Of a stretch of DNA of 64,000 nt, positions 59,201 through 64,000 are shown in pieces. The stretch is from Phaeosaccion multiseriatum. Lineage: Eukaryota; Ochrophyta, other classes. The notes under the pieces were generated by a model. That model had not been told where the DNA came from, did not search any database, and saw only the letters and a list, made by a program, of their open reading frames with translations. Both the position numbers and the translations under genes were made by a program. The DNA lies in contig OZ218959.1 of the NCBI GenBank assembly GCA_965112735.1, positions 2,542,001 through 2,606,000 on the forward strand. The letters run 5' to 3'. How positions within the stretch are numbered: position 1 is the first letter of the stretch; every line of letters begins with the position of its first letter.

Positions 59201-60470
59201 CACTTGGTGCAGCCCTCTGGGTACGACCGCTGCTGCTCGTCTCAGGCTGGTCTGATGGGGAGTCTCCAGCCTTGTGCGAGGGCCACAAGCGGTACATCCC
59301 CGTGGCGGGGTGGCAGCCGATGAGATACACATTGGCCATGAGCGCTCCGAAGGTTACCATGACGCCCTTGGGGTCGCCGGTGGAGCCGCTGGTGTACTGG
59401 AGGAAGGCCAGGTCCTCTTCGGCCACGCTCAGCTCATCGAAACTCCTTGCTGACGAGGAGGACGATGAGGAGGAGAAGAAGCTCTGGAACAGCCCCCCAT
59501 CTGTAGCCTTAAAGTCGAGGTCATCAGGCCACAGCTTGCGCGAGTCCGAGAGTGGATTGACCTTGTCCATATTGCGCAAAGTTGCGATGATGGAGTCGGT
59601 GAGGCACAGCATGGGCTTACAGTCCGCCACGATCTTGCTCATCTTGGGCAGTGACTTGGACAGCGGAGGAGCGGGCGGGTACACCATCACCGCCACCACG
59701 CCCGCTCTGAAGCAGCCCAGGAAGGCGGCGAAGAAATGCAGGCCCGGCCCGTAGCACAGCACCACCATGCCGCCCTTGGGCACCCCCCACTCCTCGCGCA
59801 GCATGTAGGCAATCTTGCCCGCCTGCGGAAGCAAGGGTTGGAAGAAGCAACGTTCGCATCTTGGGCTCATTATCCCAGAGTCTAGCTAGGAGTGCCGTTG
59901 GGGAGTAAGGTGCAAGACTACAGCACACCAGTAGCAGCTGAATCGGCATGAGAGAACAAGCAGGGGCATCAACACCTCCACGGAATGTTTGTTCGTTGCG
60001 TTGCTTACCTCATCCCACATGCGCCTGAAGCTGTACCTCTCCGCCTCTTTGCCCTTGCCATCGTACCAAAAGGCAAAGGGCTTGTCTTCGAGCTCACCAA
60101 CAACCTCGTGCGCCCTCCCCAGCAGCGGAGCGAGGGAAGAAGAGGCCGCGACTCCTGCGTCGATTCCGCCTCGTTGTCTGCCCGGAGAGATAACGGCTTC
60201 TTCCTCCTTTTCGTCGCCTGCTGATGAGTCTTGGTCCCGCAAGAACGGCATAACCCCCCCCATTTGAACTCCTCTACGACGGCCTTCCTCGCCCCTGGAA
60301 TCTTCATTTCCATTCTTTGCGTGGCTGGGTAGTAGGAGAGGAGGCTTCGTCTTCTGGTCATCCCCTTTGCCTGCTGCTGCGGCGGCTGCTGCGGCGGCTG
60401 CTGCTGCCGCTGCTGTTGTCTCCCCGGGCGTCACGCCCCCCAGAGCATCGTCCCCTCCTCCACTATCCAT
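48921..60470 (-). CDS. Multidomain FAAL-FAD-ACP-KS-ACP-Pls-like-reductase megasynthase, 11 exons
   Basis: Exons (minus strand): 60470-60009, 59822-59148, 58899-58583, 58424-58381, 58235-57499, 57393-56767, 56554-55186, 54938-54458, 54292-53997, 53721-49677 and 49490-48921, about 3,200 residues. Domain order: poly-Ala leader; fatty acyl-AMP ligase (to ~745); FAD/NAD(P)-binding oxidoreductase (~745-1230); carrier protein; ketosynthase (~1370-1770); carrier protein; a membrane region with Pls/PosA-like hexapeptide repeats (~1950-2740); C-terminal thioester reductase (~2790-3205). Each enzyme keeps its key residues. Proposed role: load a fatty acid, modify and condense it at the membrane, and release it reductively. 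Two caveats: the fifth intron has a weak GTGCGA donor, and if unspliced the gene divides at a stop at 57466; and a frame change near 50540 needs an unrecognised short intron or an indel. No acyltransferase or ketoreductase is present. Confidence 0.75.
50440..52790 (-). other. Module 6: membrane-embedded Pls/PosA-like region with three beta-helix blocks
   Basis: About six to eight hydrophobic segments alternate with three blocks of hexapeptide-type repeats: around ITIGADCVVGASSQVF with VQLRPSTVISG, around EPHSVALGNVATRAEG with VKMGTCAVTAPGSSL, and around MGAHVGKGAVV with LDLIRLGAGSVVD, each after a W-x-x-x-L-G-A-K/R/H-type lead-in (WLRALGAKIG, WLRALGARVA, WLRAMGAHVG). This is the layout of the C-terminal part of Pls/PosA non-ribosomal peptide synthetases of bacteria and fungi, where three tandem soluble domains sit between membrane segments. 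Its activity here is unknown. Confidence 0.75.
52945..55690 (-). other. Modules 3-5: carrier protein, ketosynthase, carrier protein
   Basis: The first carrier has its phosphopantetheine serine in DAGMSSVAMAEV. The ketosynthase (from DIAVIGMACRFPGG) has its active cysteine in TVDAACPSALVAL (written DAACPSA rather than the usual DTACSSS), histidines in VEAHATGT and VKTSLGHMEGASG, and ends at VNAHVILG. The second carrier has its serine in SEVGIDSLAWVEIV. No acyltransferase lies between ketosynthase and carrier, so the extender unit would have to be loaded in trans. Confidence 0.85.
55730..57393 (-). other. Module 2: FAD/NAD(P)-binding oxidoreductase
   Basis: A Rossmann motif (ICVVGAGPSGLSIARELQ) is followed by VTVLEK at the expected spacing and a second nucleotide-binding style segment (MAFDRVVLAHDPVAAMRYL) in the next exon. 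This is the amine-oxidase/NAD_binding_8 fold. In this setting it may oxidise, desaturate or otherwise modify the carrier-bound acyl chain; that is inferred. Confidence 0.7.
57499..60470 (-). other. Module 1: fatty acyl-AMP ligase (FAAL)
   Basis: Motifs in order: GGMVVLCYGPGLHFFAAFLG, the adenylate-forming core LQYTSGSTGDPKGVM, SWLPQYHDMGLVLGLL (joined across an intron), AAYGLAE, RTGDVGFVEEG, GRIKDLIIFNGVNHYPQD and the C-terminal catalytic lysine in PKTTSGKIRRR. The HDMG and NHYPQD elements are typical of FAALs, which form acyl-AMP and pass it to a carrier protein rather than CoA. If the fifth intron is not removed, this part is a complete gene ending at 57466. Confidence 0.85.
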
Positions 60471-61464
60471 CCCCACTTTTCGTTCGCCTCAAGCAGCACC
60501 TCCAGCAAACTGCAGTCAAAGTCTGGCCTGTACTAAACAAGGTCATACAAAGGGCGAGCGTAGATTGACCACGCAGGCGCACACCATTTTGGACGCAAAA
60601 TGAAGAGTCGTGCCACAACTAAGCACGCAGGTAAGGCTCAAGGCCGCCCAATCTAACGAAAAATTTGCCGCGAAAATCGAAATTCCGTTTTTGTATTTTG
60701 TTTCACCTTGTAACCGCCACGAGCTTGCCAGCGGGGGCGCTCTCTACGTGTGTCCATCATGAGAGCTGTCGTAAACGTCACCGGTGCAAATAAAGCAAGT
60801 CAGCTGTTCACCCCCTGACATTCTCGATAGCGGATAGCGCGCCGGCGATAGCGGATAGCGGATAGTGTATCAGGGGTTGAAGTTGTCTCCACACAAACAA
60901 AAAAAGAGAAAGAGTGTGTGTCAAGGGACGTGATACCCCTTCTCAATCCTGTTCTTAGGACTATCGCTTACTTCAACCTCTTCCGCGGGAAGATTTATGC
61001 TCCCTCGCTCACTCACACTGCCCCACTTACTCAATTACATAATCACTCGCTCACTCCGCTCATCACTCTCTCACGCACGCATGTACTCACTCACTCACTC
61101 ACTCACTCCCGCATGCTTACAAAGGAGGAACAAGTGGGGACTCATAAGGCCGGCATGGGGTATAGGGCCAAGCAATCTGCTCTCCCCTTTGTAAGCTGCT
61201 GCTGTATCATGTACCGCGGGTACTTGAGTAGTTAAAAACTGATCTTACAATTGTATGTACAGGGTGTCCTTAGGAGCCGTCTGTTCCATGTGCCACCTAA
61301 CACATTTCCTCCTTCCCCGGCTCCTCTCATGGCTCTTCCTCTTCCTCGGGCTCGGGCCCGGGCTCTTCCTCTGGCTCAGACTGTGTTCCGGACAGGGTGT
61401 TCATAGAAGTCACCCTATCTTCTCCGCTCCAAGGAGGTGGGGTGCCACGCAGTCTACTAATACA
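60471..61464. other. Spacer between megasynthase start and Glu-Pro repeat gene
   Basis: It contains ATAGCGG direct repeats near 60828-60866, an (ACTC)n-like patch near 61086-61107, and near 61326-61385 a short minus-strand stretch again encoding Glu/Pro-rich sequence. The megasynthase promoter should lie near 60471-60700. No gene is supported. Confidence 0.45.
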
Positions 61465-61484
61465 CTACTCCTCCTCTTCCTCTG

Positions 61485-61515
<31 letters not shown>

Positions 61516-62355
61516 CTCCGGCTCTGGCTCTTCCTCTGGCTCCGGCTCTGGCTCGGGCTCAGGCTCTGGCTCAGGCTCTGGCTCAGGCTCTGACTCTGGC
61601 TCCGGCTCTGGCTCCGGCTCTGGCTCAGGCTCAGGCTCAGGCTCAGGCTCTGGCTCTGGCTCTGGCTCTGGTTCTGGCTCAGGCTCAGGCTCTGGCTCGG
61701 GCTCTTCCCCTGGCCCTGGCGCGGGTTCGTCCTCTGGCTCTGGCTCGGGTTCCTCTGGCTCCGGCACCGCCTCTCCTCCTTCGGCGTCTTCGCCTTCTGG
61801 CCCCCGCCCTCCTCCCCCGACCTTGTCACTCTTACCCTCTTCTACCGCCTGCTCTTCCTCCGGAGCTTGTTCCTCTTCCACACCACCCGCTGCTGCTGCG
61901 GGGGCGTCCCCCCCCCCATCTCCTTGCAGCTCGGCCTCCTTGCTCTCTTCTTCTTCCCCCTGTCCTCGCGGCTCGGTCCCTTTGCTGTCTTCCCCCTTTG
62001 AGTCTTGTTCTTGTTCAGTGGGCCCATCTCCTGCAGCACCTTCTTGTGTGCTTCCTCCCTTTCCTCCCTCTCCCTCATCTACCTTGTTCTCTGTCGCGGG
62101 GCTCCCGGTCTTGTTTGTAGTCTCCCCGTTTTCGTTTCTAGCAGAGAGAGGATCGGGCACGGTCACCACCCCATCCTCCTTAGGCCCTACGCTTTCTTGT
62201 CCTAAAGACGCCCCGGGGCCCTGCTGCGCCTCATTGCCCCCCTCCTGGCTACCTTCCTGCTGCCCGTGATCCTGCCTGTGATGCTCGTGATGCTCATGGT
62301 CGCTTCTTCCCTCTCTAAAGTCCTGGGCTGCAGACTTTCCGCAGGCGGAACCCAT
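61465..62355 (-). CDS. Acidic Glu-Pro repeat protein with N-myristoylation/palmitoylation signal
   Basis: A single exon of 296 residues. The N-terminus, MGSACGKS, matches the N-myristoylation consensus (Gly2, Ser/Lys near 6-8), with Cys5 placed for palmitoylation. A short His-rich segment follows ([13 protein letters not shown]), then an increasingly acidic linker and about 90 residues of Glu-Pro dipeptides with rare Ser or Asp, ending in Glu. An extended, negatively charged, membrane-tethered polypeptide is expected; it could bind cations or act as a spacer. The dominant composition also opens a long Ser-Gly frame on the opposite strand, but that frame lacks a plausible start. The family is not recognised. 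Confidence 0.68.
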
Positions 62356-62630
62356 TCCGTCTTCGCCCTTCCAGCAGCTCAGAGGTTTGCTACGATAGCG
62401 GTGTTTGCCAGCGGTATAGGTAATTTTGGGAGGAGGAGAGGGAGGAGCAAAAAACCGTTACAGGTGCAGTAGTTTCTGTAACGTGCAGATCCTCGAGATC
62501 TCCTCGACCCCCCCTTAGAATCAATCCAATCCAAGGCCAGTCGTCCATGGAGCAAGTAAGGGGTTACCCTTAACCAGTGCATCTTGCAAGTTTGCAAGTT
62601 ACAGAAGTATATACCTTGCTGTGAAGCGCG
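62356..62630. promoter_or_regulatory. Divergent spacer between Glu-Pro gene and RTX gene
   Basis: 275 bp lie between two outward-pointing starts. A short direct repeat (TTGCAAGTTTGCAAGTTAC) lies about 40 bp upstream of the RTX start, followed by AGTATATACC, which could serve as an AT-rich core element. Nothing firmer is visible. Confidence 0.4.
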
Positions 62631-64000
62631 ATGAAGCTCCTGCACCCCCCTCCGTGGTCGCCCTTGTTGCTGGCCCTGCTGCTCGTGCTGCAGGACTTCC
62701 CGTCACAGCAGCAGCAGCGTGGGGGGCTTCTTGTAACCGGCACTGCAGATGTCTTGTTCGGGGAGGGGTCTGCAGACGTGATTGAGGGCCTCGGCGGCGA
62801 CGGTGAGAGGGTGTTTGCTGTTGTTTCCTCCTGAGCAGGCTCCCTCAGGCGCTGCTCTTGTGCCCGTAGCTGCTGCTCTTTTGCTTCCTCTTCGTTCTTT
62901 TCCTTCCTTCTGTTTCATTCCAAGCAGTCTCACCCACACCCCGTGGGTTTTAGAATGGCTCAAGCGGCCACTTCCTCACTCTCCTCCTCACTCCTCCTCT
63001 CCGCCTTTGATCCTGGCTGCTCCTGCTCTCCTTCCCATGGCAATACCTTTCGTTCCTTCACACTGTGACCTTCCGCGACAGACATGTAAGTCGGCTGAAA
63101 GAACGTTTTACACGTTTCAGAACGTGCTTGCTGCCCTTCCCCAATGGGGAATCCTCTCCTGCTTTCCTCGCGTCCGTAATGTCATCCCACTTCACTTTCA
63201 TTTCTACTTCCATCGCTGGTGCAACATCACACTCGTTGCTTTGTTGATCCCTCTCCCTGTCCACTTGTTGCAGTCTGTACGGTATGGGAGGACGAGACAA
63301 CCTTTCCGGTGGATCTGGTGATGACGTGCTCAGCGGGGGCGCAGGGGTGGACTACCTCCGGGGAGGGCTGGGGGCGGACAAGTTCCTCCTGACCACCAGC
63401 CTTGGGGACACATCCTCGACCACCACCTCCTCGGTAGGTGCTTGCGTCCGCTTCCTCCTCATGTAATCATTCTCGTGGTTCCTTGGTTGCCAACTTGCTG
63501 GTTCTGCGACTGCTTCGGTCGGTGCTGCTCCCTTGTTTTGGGAGGGTGAGGGCCAATTTTGAGACCGAGCGAAGCATTGATATGCCACCATCTTCACTCC
63601 CTCCCTCCCGTCATGCTCCCCTCCCCCTCCTCGCATCGAAGGAATGGTCCATCGACGTCATTGCGGACTTCAACGCGGCTGAGGGGGACGTCATCTGCCT
63701 CCCCGATGGCTTCACTTTCGACGACGTTAGCTTCTCCACCACCATGGCCCCCACGATGGCACCGACGGCAGCCCCAACTCCGGCACCAACGGCAGCCCCG
63801 ACTCTGGCTCCAACACACGCCCCCACCGAGGCTCCTACGGGTGCTTCGACGGAGGCTCCCACGGAAGCTTCGACGGAGGCTCCGTCGACTCAGGTACATA
63901 CGTCCGTAGGCAGACATCTTGAATAGTACCAACGCCCCTCCCTTAGGTACACCCGTGTCAACTGCTTGTTCGTTGTCTTCTCTTCGTACCATTCCAGTGC
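62631..64000 (+). CDS. Secreted RTX-repeat protein with APT stalk (3' end beyond window)
   Basis: Exons 62631-62802, a 4-nt microexon 63082-63085, 63274-63433 and 63640-63893; the next exon probably begins near 63998. The start is a signal peptide ([20 protein letters not shown]). Seven consecutive calcium-binding nonapeptides follow, each with Asp at position 6 and a large hydrophobic residue at 8 (for example GEGSADVIE and GGSGDDVLS), then a typical RTX closing segment ([19 protein letters not shown]) and an Ala-Pro-Thr stalk ([19 protein letters not shown]). RTX repeats fold into calcium-filled beta-rolls in exported proteins; here the stalk suggests a surface or cell-wall protein. No toxin or protease domain is visible in the part present. 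Transfer from bacteria of the RTX part is possible but unproven. Confidence 0.78.
63082..63085 (+). other. Predicted 4-nt microexon (ACAT) in the RTX gene
   Basis: It is bounded by CCGCGACAG and a perfect GTAAGT donor. Exon 1 ends in phase 1 and the next RTX exon needs phase 2, so four bases are required; including them encodes the last two residues of ...GLGGDDI and puts every nonapeptide in register. Confidence 0.7.

Noticed and set aside
61397-62269. 290-residue plus-strand frame rich in Ser-Gly
   Set aside because: It is the antisense of the Glu-Pro repeat gene; the frame is open only because of repeat composition, and the minus strand has a lipidation signal and a natural start.
62631-64000. 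RTX gene as a bacterial toxin operon or contaminant
   Set aside because: It is intron-split, has a eukaryotic-type leader and APT stalk, lacks any visible toxin or secretion partner, and sits among eukaryotic genes.

Overview
The window is eukaryotic nuclear DNA. Genes are split by canonical GT-AG introns of about 70 to 900 bp, introns and spacers are full of GA/CT-rich and tetranucleotide repeats, coding regions carry long homopolymeric Ala, Gln, Glu and Gly tracts, and there are no operons or bacterial ribosome sites. The protein repertoire fits a protist or alga: a TRAIP-type E3 ligase, RNase H1, an IQ/WW/B-box scaffold, cell-surface proteins with Ala-Pro-Thr stalks, and an acyl-AMP-ligase/ketosynthase megasynthase. 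A stramenopile is my best guess, but the lineage is not proven by anything seen here. I noticed no tRNA, rRNA or CRISPR array.

Layout. 1-2.0 kb: repeats and a 415-bp terminal-inverted-repeat element. 2.0-7.5 kb: a TRAIP-like gene and an RNase H1 gene, head to head across about 210 bp. 8.2-11.2 kb: a lactonase-family beta-propeller gene. 12.2-13.1 kb: small uncertain genes. 13.3-24.8 kb: a large inverted duplication holding two divergent copies of a polytopic membrane protein gene with proline/threonine stalk exons, with a third stalked Cys-rich surface gene between the arms; each copy carries a different disabling change. 26.3-28.5 kb: another stalked polytopic membrane protein. 29.0-35.1 kb: a DEDDy 3'-5' exonuclease gene ending in a 72-unit GAG repeat. 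35.6-36.3 kb: a second inverted-repeat element and a decayed exon copy. 36.5-48.0 kb: a 19-exon gene for a 1,770-residue IQ/WW/B-box protein. 48.9-60.5 kb: an 11-exon gene for a roughly 3,200-residue megasynthase. 61.5-62.4 kb: an acidic, probably N-myristoylated Glu-Pro repeat protein. 62.6-64.0 kb: a secreted RTX-repeat protein with an APT stalk, cut by the window end.

How genes may work together. The megasynthase is the best candidate for an undescribed system: fatty acyl-AMP ligase, FAD-dependent oxidoreductase, carrier protein, single ketosynthase, second carrier protein, a membrane-embedded Pls/PosA-like region with left-handed beta-helix repeats, and a terminal thioester reductase. It looks like a membrane-anchored line that activates a fatty acid, modifies and condenses it once, and releases it reductively. 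Five genes (18.8, 13.3, 20.7, 26.3 and 62.6 kb) share APT-rich stalks, so the window is also rich in cell-surface proteins. Exon boundaries were derived by hand from splice signals and reading phase; those called firmly keep phase through the whole gene.
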